Positions 1 through 5,624 of a stretch of 5,624 bases of DNA are shown piece after piece. The DNA is from CAYVJW01 sp964451885 (GTDB taxonomy: Bacteria > Patescibacteriota > Gracilibacteria > UBA4473). The notes below the pieces were generated by a model, which was not told where the DNA came from, did no database searches, and worked only from the letters and a program-made list of their open reading frames with translations. Position 1 is the first letter of the stretch. Each line of letters starts with the position of its first letter. The position numbers and the translations under genes were made by a program. Where the stretch lies: the NCBI GenBank assembly GCA_964451885.1, contig CAYVJW010000106.1, forward strand, positions 1-5,624, written 5' to 3'.

Positions 1-184
1 TTTGTTTTCATCACCGCCTATTCTTGCATAACTTTTTTGTTCCTCAAGTTTTTATCACACAACTTCGGACAGATTGCTTGAAATTTTTTGGTTTTTGAAT
101 ATTTTAAACTTGCTTAAAATAAACGGGATTACTACCAAAACATAGATATTAAAATTTCACGATAAACAAAAAGGGGAAGCGGTA
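1..184. other. AT-rich intergenic region downstream of the operon
   Basis: No complete gene, tRNA or clear hairpin terminator is visible here. After the TAG of the 397-residue gene the minus strand reads CCGCTTCCCCTTTTTG, a C-run and T-run without a stem. At the left edge the minus strand shows AGGCGGTG directly before ATGAAAACA (ATG at 9-11), which may be the start of another minus-strand gene, but only three codons are present. Confidence 0.5.
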
Positions 185-1378
185 CTAGAATTGCGCGTTA
201 TTCATTATTTCCTTCACTTTCCTCAACGCATCAACCGCATGCTGCACCGTATCCACCCGGATACGATCATCCCCAACCCGATACTTCACCGCGCCAATGA
301 ATCTTTCCGGATACTTAAACTTTTCCGGATTCTTAAACTGCAGATTAATCAAATTACTGCCCCCTAACAAAATCGCCTTTTTATATTTCACCTGATGCTC
401 CAAATCCCCCACTAATTTTGCCAATTCATAAGCATACGCCAAACCCTCCACATAAACCCCATCCGAAGCTGAATGAGGGCTGCCGTATTCCGGGTGGCGC
501 GAATCATAAAATCTTCCCAAATATTTTTTTCGCCCCTCTCCTGTTTGGTTTTGAATCTTCAATAACTCGTCATTTAAAACAAAAGCCGCCTCCGCATATT
601 TTTCATTGCCAGTAATCTTATACTGCTTATTTAAGCTCAACGTATGCCAGGGCACATAAGCCGGATAATAATTTTCTTCCAAATGTACTACATACCGGTC
701 GATATAAAAATCCTGTGAGACAACAGCTGCCTTCAAGTACTTCTCGTCTTTTGTTTTTTCATACAACTCCACCAAACTCAATATCGCCTCCCCGGAATAA
801 AAAGTAAGCAAATAGTCTTTATCATAGTTATAATCCGGATCAATAAACCACGGCTCAAACGACCCGTCTTTATTTTGCAATTTCAAAACCGTATTTGCCA
901 ACTTCTCGGCCTTATCGGCGTAATCTTTATAAAAAGGACTGTAAACCAAAGTCCTCAAAGCCATAGCAATAGCCCCAAGCTTGGACTTGGAATTATAGTA
1001 AATATATCCTAAACCGTCTTTTTCCTTGTACCAATACTTAAAAATAAAATCCAAATTCTTTTTATGCAGCTTCTGCAACGCAACATCACTCACACTCAAT
1101 TCAGCCAACAACCTCGAAGCCATCAGCTGCCGAATCATATTATTCTTCCGGGAATATTTTTCCGTCTTCGGATTGTACTGATACACAAATATCCCCTTCT
1201 CCCGAAAGTTATTCACCAACCACTCTGTAGCCAAACCCAAAGATTGATCTATTTCATCAGAAGTAATTTCTTCAGGAACAAATTCTCTTTTTATCTGAAT
1301 CTTCCCCCTCATAAAAACGATGGCCCCCAACATAGAGATGATAAGGGCTATCGAAATAACTTTCACTATATTACTCAT
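185..1378 (-). CDS. Membrane-anchored extracytoplasmic protein with probable alpha/alpha-toroid (six-hairpin-like) fold
   Basis: This 397-residue protein has an uncleaved signal anchor (about residues 5-23, VKVISIALIISMLGAIVF, followed by R and K), so the rest is probably outside the membrane. The body is mostly amphipathic helices with spaced, similar helix-loop units: MIRQLMASRLLAEL (81-94), AIAMALRTLVYSP (136-148), a DGSFEPWF loop (171-178), FYSGEAILSLVELYEKT (193-209), YYPAYVPWHTLSL (237-249), SDGVYVEGLAYAYELAKL (305-322) and VDTVQHAVDAL (375-385). This layout and the aromatic/acidic loops fit an (alpha/alpha)6 toroid, as in six-hairpin glycosidases, uronyl epimerases or terpene-cyclase-like proteins. 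I cannot assign a catalytic residue or family. The start is well supported: GGGGAG lies nine bases before the ATG at 1376-1378. The gene begins 50 bases after the large surface protein ends and is likely in the same operon, which suggests a role in modifying surface glycans. That role is inference. It ends in TAG. Confidence 0.9.
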   Translation of the reverse strand: MSNIVKVISIALIISMLGAIVFMRGKIQIKREFVPEEITSDEIDQSLGLATEWLVNNFREKGIFVYQYNPKTEKYSRKNNMIRQLMASRLLAELSVSDVALQKLHKKNLDFIFKYWYKEKDGLGYIYYNSKSKLGAIAMALRTLVYSPFYKDYADKAEKLANTVLKLQNKDGSFEPWFIDPDYNYDKDYLLTFYSGEAILSLVELYEKTKDEKYLKAAVVSQDFYIDRYVVHLEENYYPAYVPWHTLSLNKQYKITGNEKYAEAAFVLNDELLKIQNQTGEGRKKYLGRFYDSRHPEYGSPHSASDGVYVEGLAYAYELAKLVGDLEHQVKYKKAILLGGSNLINLQFKNPEKFKYPERFIGAVKYRVGDDRIRVDTVQHAVDALRKVKEIMNNAQF

Positions 1379-1397
1379 TATTCATTACTCCCCTGTC
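1376..1397 (-). repeat. Imperfect 22-base direct repeat spanning the downstream gene start, copy 1
   Basis: The stretch agrees with 1427-1448 at 18 of 22 positions, with eight identical bases at each end. Read on the minus strand both run from GACAGGGG to GAATAATG. This copy holds the real Shine-Dalgarno and ATG of the 397-residue protein. The offset is 51 bases. The length is short enough that chance cannot be excluded. Confidence 0.5.
1388..1393 (-). promoter_or_regulatory. Shine-Dalgarno site for the 397-residue protein
   Basis: Read on the minus strand this is GGGGAG, nine bases before the ATG at 1376-1378. It is the only convincing ribosome binding site among the three starts in the window and it fixes the start of the downstream gene. 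An earlier ATG at 1383-1385 runs into a stop after four codons, so it cannot be the start. Confidence 0.75.
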
Positions 1398-1420
1398 CAG
1401 CAAAGCTTTAGCGAAGAGGG
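1390..1420. repeat. Degenerate CPR-type palindromic intergenic element
   Basis: On the plus strand the core AAAGCTTTAGCGAAG sits between CCCTGTCCAGC and AGGG. It contains the perfect palindrome AAAGCTTT (1402-1409) and weak outer arms CCCT/AGGG. From memory, CPR genomes often carry a dispersed element with a GTCCGCC arm, an AAGCTTTAGCGAAG core and a GGCGGAC arm; here the arms have decayed. The element fills most of the 50-base gap and its edge includes the Shine-Dalgarno of the downstream gene. Assignment rests on recall, not on a search. Confidence 0.4.
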
Positions 1421-1426
1421 ATTAAT

Positions 1427-1448
1427 CATTATTCTCCAATCCCCTGTC
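1427..1448 (-). repeat. Imperfect 22-base direct repeat at the end of the large gene, copy 2
   Basis: This is the partner of 1376-1397. It covers the last codons (..QGIGE) and the stop of the large gene. Its ATG (1427-1429) overlaps the stop as TAATG and opens a 14-codon frame ending at 1385-1387. That frame is the same reading frame as the 397-residue gene. Confidence 0.5.
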
Positions 1449-4400
1449 TCCACCCTTCCCCCAATGCCCGCTCAAGAGCCGGCGGCGTATTTTCAAGTAA
1501 TCGCAGATCAAAGCTCACCTCTACATTCGGCTCAAGCTCTACGTCCGGATCAACCCCAATGTATTGCCGATATCGAAATAAATTACCAATATTACCCACC
1601 AGCATGCCGGAAACGTTCAAAGGGACAACACTACTTTCGAAGCTAGAGAGTAAAGTAGTCGGAGGCCTGATTTCTCCATCTTCAACAATGAAAACTCCGG
1701 CAATGTTAGTCACCCCAGAAGAAACAATAATATTCCCACCATTCCGAACAATAAATGCCGCATACCCGTTACTTATTTTTAAATCCCCTCTAATCTCAAA
1801 ATCTTTTCCATTGTCGATAATAAAGGTTTTGCTTTGTCCATTCATATCCAACACGGTAGTTCCCCCACTTGAAGTTGCCGGTGCTCCGTCTCCTTCAACA
1901 AAATAAACTCCACCCTCGTCTTTTGTCGTCTTGAACTGAGCATTTAGTATTCCGGAAAAAGATTCAGATGTATCTTTCTGATTCAACTTCAAATTTTCAT
2001 AGAAAACATCAGCACTCATGCCGGAAAATTCCTCAATTTCCGTCAAAGTTTCTTCTGTAACTTTCTCAGAAACCCCCTGAAACCTTGATAATAGCGTTTC
2101 TACAAAAACCCTTCCGGAAGTAACCGCCTCCCCAATAATTGACTGCGGGTCTCCGGGAACCAATTCCTCCTGAGTATTTTCAGAAAACCGGAAAGCAACA
2201 TCCCCTCCACGCGCTTCTACAAAAGGACGGACAAGTTTCACATTCGCGGTATCCCCTAAAGTAGAATCTGAAAATACATCTTCCAGGTATCTATTAAACG
2301 CATTACAAGCCCCTCCTATTCCAACAGCTCCTCCGGTATATTCTATAACTGCAAAAGCTACATTTTGAAGATTCGCTACATCAAAATATACGGCTAATTC
2401 CGAATCCATTACATAATCGAAATAAGGATTAATGGTTCCATTAGCATTTAAAATACTTACCTCTACGCCAGTAAGAGCCCTTTCGTAATATCTCCCACCG
2501 ACATTCCAATCCCAATCCGAAGTAATAATTCCCTCACGATTCCAGATATGCCCTGACTCTGCCGGAATTATAAAGTCATAAACCCTTATTTTTCCTGAAG
2601 AAATAGTAGGCACATCATTACCGCCTACAGTCAAGCTGATGCGATAAGTTACTTTCTCTCCGCGAGATATAGCCGCCTCTTCGTCAAAAACCCCTGAAAT
2701 ACGCCGAACCTCTTTTTCAATGGAACTGCCAAGGCTTGGATTACATCCTCCCCCACCTCCCGGTGGATAAATAATCCGATCACATTGAGCGATAAGATCG
2801 ACATCTAAACTCCCGGTATAAGGCACTTCTATCTGCCCTCCAATCTCATCTCCGCAAACCGAAAAATCTTTAGATTCAGCCCATTCAATCAAACAATCCC
2901 GAACCGTTTTTCCCGGATCTTCTTCGCAATCCCGGTAAACAATATATGTCGGTTCATCTACATCTTCCACCGGATAACGCGGCACACACTGCCAGGCATT
3001 TGTAGAAGAGTGAATGCTACAAGTCCCAACTGTTGGATTTGAGTCTCCTCCCCCGCCACCTCCATCTCCATCATCACCTCCATCTTCGATTTCACAAATG
3101 TCGCTACAACCGTCCCCGGAAATAGTATTTCCATCCTCACATTGTTCCCCCTGCTCCCAGATATCATTACCACACTCGGAAATTCCGTCTTCATCTATAC
3201 AGATATCACTACAGCCGTCTCCAGAGATATTATTATCATCGTCACATTGTTCGGGATCTTCCAATACTCCGTTTCCACATTCTCCGTCATACTCCCATTC
3301 GCAAATGTTGCTACATCCGTCCCCAGATATTCTATTATTATCATCACATTGTTCACCGAGGTCTAAATTGCCATTACCACAGTTACCATCACCTCCATCT
3401 TCGATTTCACAAATGTCGCTACAACCGTCCCCGGAAATAGTATTTCCATCCTCACATTGTTCCCCCTGCTCCCAGATATCATTACCACACTCGGAAATTC
3501 CGTCTTCATCTATACAGATATCACTACAGCCGTCTCCAGAGATATTATTATCATCGTCACATTGTTCGGGATCTTCCAATACTCCGTTTCCACATTCTCC
3601 GTCATACTCCCATTCGCAAGTAGAACTACAACCGTCCCCGGATGTCCTATTATTATCATCACATTGTTCTCCTAAGTCTAAAGTGCCATTACCGCAATCA
3701 CCATCATCATCTTCTTCACCACCCTCTACAGTATGACAAACTTCATTCGAACTAGTACCGATCGTCCCGTCACTCGATGCCCCATCGGCTATATTACATA
3801 TTCTTATGCCCTCTGAAACGTTTTCACGAACCCGAACAAGGAAATTTTTTGTAATTGAATCACTCCCGACAAATTCTTCCCGAGTATAATTCACTGTTAC
3901 CGTCTGTCCATCAGCGGAAATCCCATCACTTCCGGCAATTATATACTCTAAATTAGAATCCAACTTATCAGTCAATACCACCCCCTCCAACTCACCATCT
4001 CCAATGGTCCGAACTGTTAGTCTATAAACAATATTATCTCCTACATTAACCATCGCTTCGTCAACCGGAATAGCTGCTTTTTCAAGCATAAAAAACTCAA
4101 ATTCCTCTCCTCCCGGATTTGAAACTGTATGGCAAATGCGATTTGAAGTTACCGCAGAAACCCCGTTTGCTGTCCCGTTTGCGGAATTACAAACCTCTGC
4201 ATTATGTGGAGTAGTCTCTGGTGAACGAACAGTAAAACCCTTGATCAAAGGAATCGTTGTCAATTTTCCATAATCCAACATCACTGTCCTTCCATTAACA
4301 GAAACCCCCGTACTTCCCGTTCCGACATACTCCAAATTTTGATCCAAAGTATCTGTCAGCGCTACATTTTCAAGTCCTACGTTTCCGGTATTGGTAAGAA

Positions 4401-5214
4401 GAAGGCTGTAATCTACATTATTTAACACATCAACAGTAGTCTGCTGGTTTGGAGAAGCTTTTGTGATACTGAAAGAGCGTTCAGCAGGTACTACCTCCAG
4501 CTGAAAAAAAACTGCTTTCAAATAAGCATAAGATCCATAAACCGTTCCCAACTCAACTTTTGAAGAAAGATTAGTATCTGATGAAACTAACTCCGTCCTC
4601 TTTAATTCATAATTTTCTTCAGCTCCATCACAAAATCCTGCATCAGGAGATTCTGATTCAATCACAAAAACATTTTGAGAAGAAACTCTCCGAAACGAAA
4701 AATCCCCATTAAAGGAAAACGATACAATATCATTTATCTTCTGTGGAATTGCGTCAGAAGAAAATACACTTGCCACCAAACTTTCCGGATTACTCCAATT
4801 TAATTCTACAGCAGTATTTCTTGCTTGATTTCGATTTTGACATTTTTGTTCCGCATTATTGTGAACATAAACCTGAACCCAAATCCGATCACCAAGTTCC
4901 ACATTACCTATTCGATGATCAAATCGCTTCGGAATATCTCCCACTCGCTGAGCCGTTGAAAAATCTCTTTCATCAAAGTGATTTGAATTAGTTCGAGATT
5001 GACTCCTTAGATCCGGTAAAGTTGGAGTAGAATCTGTAAAACGATTAAATTCTATAGAAGATTCAGTTCCAAAAGGATTACTACCCGTAGGCCCTCCAGT
5101 AATCCCGTCCCTATTAGGAAAGAAATCCCCGCTCTCTGCCAAAACAAAACCCGGAATAACTAAAATCAACCCCGTCAACAAGAAAACAATGCCCGATTTA
5201 AATCTAAAAAACAT
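1429..5214 (-). CDS. Large secreted mosaic surface protein: signal peptide, two DUF11 domains, six DUF4215 repeats, C-terminal beta-helix-like region
   Basis: This 1261-residue protein is probably exported and surface-exposed. Residues 1-26 are a Sec signal peptide with a likely cut after VLA. Residues 92-243 form a beta-rich domain (VQVYVHNNA) of a kind I recall from CPR surface proteins. Two DUF11-like domains follow (about 247-364 and 374-496), each with an LTDxLDxNLEY core and a CHTV end. Residues 506-712 are six DUF4215 repeats (CGNG..GEQCDD.N..SGDGCS..C). A Gly/Asp linker leads to a Cys-rich part (729-825) and another beta domain (826-1000). Residues 1120-1210 show short beta-strand periodicity (FIIDNG..FIVRNG..FIVEDG), like a right-handed beta-helix or polymer-forming fold. 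The tail is FDLRLLENTPP...LGEGW. All 38 cysteines lie between residues 125 and 970. There is no LPXTG motif or C-terminal membrane segment, so the mode of attachment is unknown. The ATG is chosen because it starts the signal peptide, although no Shine-Dalgarno precedes it. The stop is TAA TGA in tandem. An adhesin or matrix role is inference. Confidence 0.93.
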   Translation of the reverse strand: MFFRFKSGIVFLLTGLILVIPGFVLAESGDFFPNRDGITGGPTGSNPFGTESSIEFNRFTDSTPTLPDLRSQSRTNSNHFDERDFSTAQRVGDIPKRFDHRIGNVELGDRIWVQVYVHNNAEQKCQNRNQARNTAVELNWSNPESLVASVFSSDAIPQKINDIVSFSFNGDFSFRRVSSQNVFVIESESPDAGFCDGAEENYELKRTELVSSDTNLSSKVELGTVYGSYAYLKAVFFQLEVVPAERSFSITKASPNQQTTVDVLNNVDYSLLLTNTGNVGLENVALTDTLDQNLEYVGTGSTGVSVNGRTVMLDYGKLTTIPLIKGFTVRSPETTPHNAEVCNSANGTANGVSAVTSNRICHTVSNPGGEEFEFFMLEKAAIPVDEAMVNVGDNIVYRLTVRTIGDGELEGVVLTDKLDSNLEYIIAGSDGISADGQTVTVNYTREEFVGSDSITKNFLVRVRENVSEGIRICNIADGASSDGTIGTSSNEVCHTVEGGEEDDDGDCGNGTLDLGEQCDDNNRTSGDGCSSTCEWEYDGECGNGVLEDPEQCDDDNNISGDGCSDICIDEDGISECGNDIWEQGEQCEDGNTISGDGCSDICEIEDGGDGNCGNGNLDLGEQCDDNNRISGDGCSNICEWEYDGECGNGVLEDPEQCDDDNNISGDGCSDICIDEDGISECGNDIWEQGEQCEDGNTISGDGCSDICEIEDGGDDGDGGGGGGDSNPTVGTCSIHSSTNAWQCVPRYPVEDVDEPTYIVYRDCEEDPGKTVRDCLIEWAESKDFSVCGDEIGGQIEVPYTGSLDVDLIAQCDRIIYPPGGGGGCNPSLGSSIEKEVRRISGVFDEEAAISRGEKVTYRISLTVGGNDVPTISSGKIRVYDFIIPAESGHIWNREGIITSDWDWNVGGRYYERALTGVEVSILNANGTINPYFDYVMDSELAVYFDVANLQNVAFAVIEYTGGAVGIGGACNAFNRYLEDVFSDSTLGDTANVKLVRPFVEARGGDVAFRFSENTQEELVPGDPQSIIGEAVTSGRVFVETLLSRFQGVSEKVTEETLTEIEEFSGMSADVFYENLKLNQKDTSESFSGILNAQFKTTKDEGGVYFVEGDGAPATSSGGTTVLDMNGQSKTFIIDNGKDFEIRGDLKISNGYAAFIVRNGGNIIVSSGVTNIAGVFIVEDGEIRPPTTLLSSFESSVVPLNVSGMLVGNIGNLFRYRQYIGVDPDVELEPNVEVSFDLRLLENTPPALERALGEGWRQGIGE
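3072..3304 (-). repeat. Perfect 233-bp direct repeat, copy 2 (residues 637-715)
   Basis: This segment matches 3387-3619 at every base by direct reading. It encodes the end of repeat 4 and all of repeats 5 and 6. Identity starts at 3072 (3071 is t, against c at 3386) and stops after 3304 (3305 is a, against g at 3620). The offset of 315 bases is exactly 105 codons, so the copies share a frame and a change in unit number would keep the frame. Confidence 0.95.
3079..3699 (-). repeat. Array of six DUF4215 cysteine repeats (coding)
   Basis: Six in-frame repeats cover residues 506-712 of the large protein. Every repeat keeps the same spacing, C-x10-C-x10-C-x3-C. The first cysteines are at residues 507, 541, 576, 612, 646 and 681, so periods run 34, 35, 36, 34, 35. 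The repeats fall into three types in the order A-B-C-A-B-C: A has LDLGEQC, B has LEDPEQC and C has IWEQGEQC. The acidic D/N-rich loop before SGDGC looks suited to binding calcium, although this is not established for the family. Four cysteines per repeat would allow two disulfides each. Confidence 0.9.
3387..3619 (-). repeat. Perfect 233-bp direct repeat, copy 1 (residues 532-610)
   Basis: This is the partner of 3072-3304. It encodes the end of repeat 1 and all of repeats 2 and 3. The 82 bases between the copies (3305-3386, repeat 4) correspond to 3620-3701 (repeat 1), but these two stretches differ at about 16 positions. Identity within the copies therefore contrasts sharply with divergence beside them. 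Confidence 0.95.
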
Positions 5215-5232
5215 TTTTAATAATTAATATTT

Positions 5233-5265
5233 ATTCTAAAATGCCCAGAATTTGCTTTTTGTCAA
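5233..5265 (-). promoter_or_regulatory. Candidate promoter for the large surface protein operon
   Basis: A perfect -35 consensus, TTGACA, lies at 5260-5265 on the minus strand, in the 69-base gap before the large gene. The best -10-like hexamer, TAGAAT (5233-5238), is 21 bases away, longer than the usual 17. At the standard spacing there is only ATTTTA (5237-5242), a poor match. The TTGACA stands out, but the spacing is unfavourable, so a promoter here is possible rather than shown. It would separate expression of the large gene from that of the small membrane protein. Confidence 0.35.
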
Positions 5266-5283
5266 GTTTTGTTTACAATTTCA

Positions 5284-5493
5284 TCATGGCAAAGGAATAT
5301 CAATGTACTTATCCAAATGATAATTAGCAGGATCAGAATAAATCCGTCCCTCTTTACTTATTTTCGGCTCCAAAATAAAGCTCTGTCTCCACTCTCTATA
5401 ACTTAAATAACCAAAAATAGCCGCTGTCAATGTCACAGCAATAATAATCCCAAAAATCCACTTTTTTCGTTTTGTCTTTTTTTGATCTTTCAT
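5284..5493 (-). CDS. Small single-pass membrane protein, function unknown
   Basis: This 69-residue protein is not one I recognise. Its first ten residues are almost all charged or polar (MKDQKKTKRKK). A hydrophobic segment of about 20 residues follows (WIFGIIIAVTLTAAIFGYL), then a polar tail of about 37 residues ending in IDIPLP. The positive-inside rule puts the short lysine-rich end in the cytoplasm and the tail outside. The frame can be extended two codons to a TTG at 5497-5499. I prefer the ATG at 5491-5493, because nothing resembling a ribosome binding site favours the TTG. No Shine-Dalgarno sequence precedes either start. The gene ends in tandem TGA TGA. It lies 69 bases upstream of the large surface-protein gene on the same strand, but a possible promoter between them means co-transcription is uncertain. 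No catalytic motif or lipobox is visible. It could be an accessory membrane factor or a spurious ORF, though the coherent topology favours a real gene. Confidence 0.6.
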   Translation of the reverse strand: MKDQKKTKRKKWIFGIIIAVTLTAAIFGYLSYREWRQSFILEPKISKEGRIYSDPANYHLDKYIDIPLP

Positions 5494-5509
5494 AGTCAAT
5501 TCAATAAAT

Positions 5510-5537
5510 ATTATAATTATATATATAATAATAACAA
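5510..5537 (-). promoter_or_regulatory. Candidate sigma-70-type promoter for the small membrane protein
   Basis: On the minus strand TTGTTA (5532-5537) is followed after 16 bases by a perfect TATAAT (5510-5515). The -10 box ends 16 bases before the ATG at 5491-5493, so the leader would be under about 12 bases, consistent with the missing Shine-Dalgarno. The region is so AT-rich that TATA-like hexamers occur by chance, hence the modest confidence. Confidence 0.4.
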
Positions 5538-5565
5538 AAGAAAATGAAAATGCGTAGTTTGTTTT

Positions 5566-5577
5566 TTTGCCGGCAAA
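5566..5577. other. 12-base perfect palindrome
   Basis: TTTGCCGGCAAA is a perfect inverted repeat with no loop, in an otherwise AT-rich spacer, about 30 bases upstream of the candidate -35 box of the small membrane protein gene. It could be an operator half-site pair or chance. It is not followed by a T-run in the direction expected for a terminator. Confidence 0.3.
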
Positions 5578-5624
5578 GTTCCATTTTGATGTGATGTGTT
5601 GAGAAGTAAACTGATAAAAATATA

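Noticed and set aside
1320..1646. A 108-codon plus-strand frame containing VQQSFSEEG
   Set aside because: It is antisense to the starts and ends of two real genes. The VQQSFSEEG stretch is just the translated palindromic element, which often gives such spurious frames.
2958..3194. A 78-codon minus-strand frame overlapping the large gene
   Set aside because: It lies out of frame inside the continuous large gene, has no domain, and no sign of a frameshift is seen there.
3142..3675. Two nearly identical plus-strand frames (3142-3366 and 3457-3675) that look like a duplicated gene
   Set aside because: They are 315 bases apart and simply reflect the perfect repeat in the coding strand of the large gene.
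3072..3699. Regular repeats suggesting a CRISPR array
   Set aside because: The repeats are in frame, vary in sequence, have no unique spacers, and encode a known cysteine-repeat family.
3014..3736. A 240-codon plus-strand open frame rich in Ser and Pro, opposite the DUF4215 array
   Set aside because: It is the antisense of the repeats. Its low-complexity SSPSSS/HCSPCS composition mirrors the GDGC and EQC codons, and the minus-strand frame has clear domains and a signal peptide.
5241..5270. T-rich stretch after the small gene as a possible terminator
   Set aside because: On the minus strand it reads as A-runs around TTGACA, and no stable stem precedes a T-run.
185..5493. UGA recoded as glycine, as in some CPR lineages
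   Set aside because: The small gene ends in TGA TGA at a natural place, no in-frame TGA interrupts the large genes, and glycines use GGN codons, so the standard code fits.
5544..5594. Plus-strand 16-codon frame starting ATGAAAATGCGT in the right-hand spacer
   Set aside because: It is very short, lacks a ribosome binding site and has no recognisable feature beyond chance.

Overview
The window looks like part of a Candidate Phyla Radiation (Patescibacteria) genome, perhaps Peregrinibacteria-like. The grounds are family resemblance recalled from memory: a very large secreted protein combining an N-terminal CPR-type surface domain, DUF11 repeats, DUF4215 cysteine repeats and a C-terminal beta-helix-like region ending in an 'FDLRLLENTPP...LGEGW' tail. 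The DNA is AT-rich with AT-rich spacers, and Shine-Dalgarno use is uneven. TAA, TAG and TGA all end genes and glycine uses GGN codons, so the standard bacterial code fits and the UGA=Gly code of Gracilibacteria/Absconditabacteria does not. The phylum assignment is inference.

All three supported genes lie on the minus strand, so transcription runs right to left. At 5284-5493 is a small single-pass membrane protein of unknown function, preceded by an AT-rich spacer with a good -10 box. A 69-base spacer with a perfect TTGACA follows. Then comes the dominant gene at 1429-5214 (1261 aa), a Sec-exported, 38-cysteine mosaic surface or secreted protein. Fifty bases downstream, behind a clear GGGGAG ribosome binding site, lies 185-1378 (397 aa), a membrane-anchored extracytoplasmic protein with an alpha/alpha-toroid ('six-hairpin') look. 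Positions 1-184 hold no complete gene; a minus-strand gene may start at the extreme left edge.

The two larger genes are probably co-transcribed and both products face outward, which suggests a cell-surface module (attachment or matrix protein plus a possible glycan-active partner). The function is not proven by sequence.

The most striking DNA feature is inside the large gene. Six DUF4215 repeats are arranged as two three-repeat blocks offset by exactly 315 bases. Of this unit 233 bases are identical between copies, while the adjoining 82 bases differ at about 16 positions. Such a sharp boundary points to recent unequal recombination or gene conversion, or to an assembly artefact. The short spacer between the two large genes holds a degenerate palindromic element resembling one I recall as frequent in CPR genomes, and an imperfect 51-base-offset duplication of the translation-start region.
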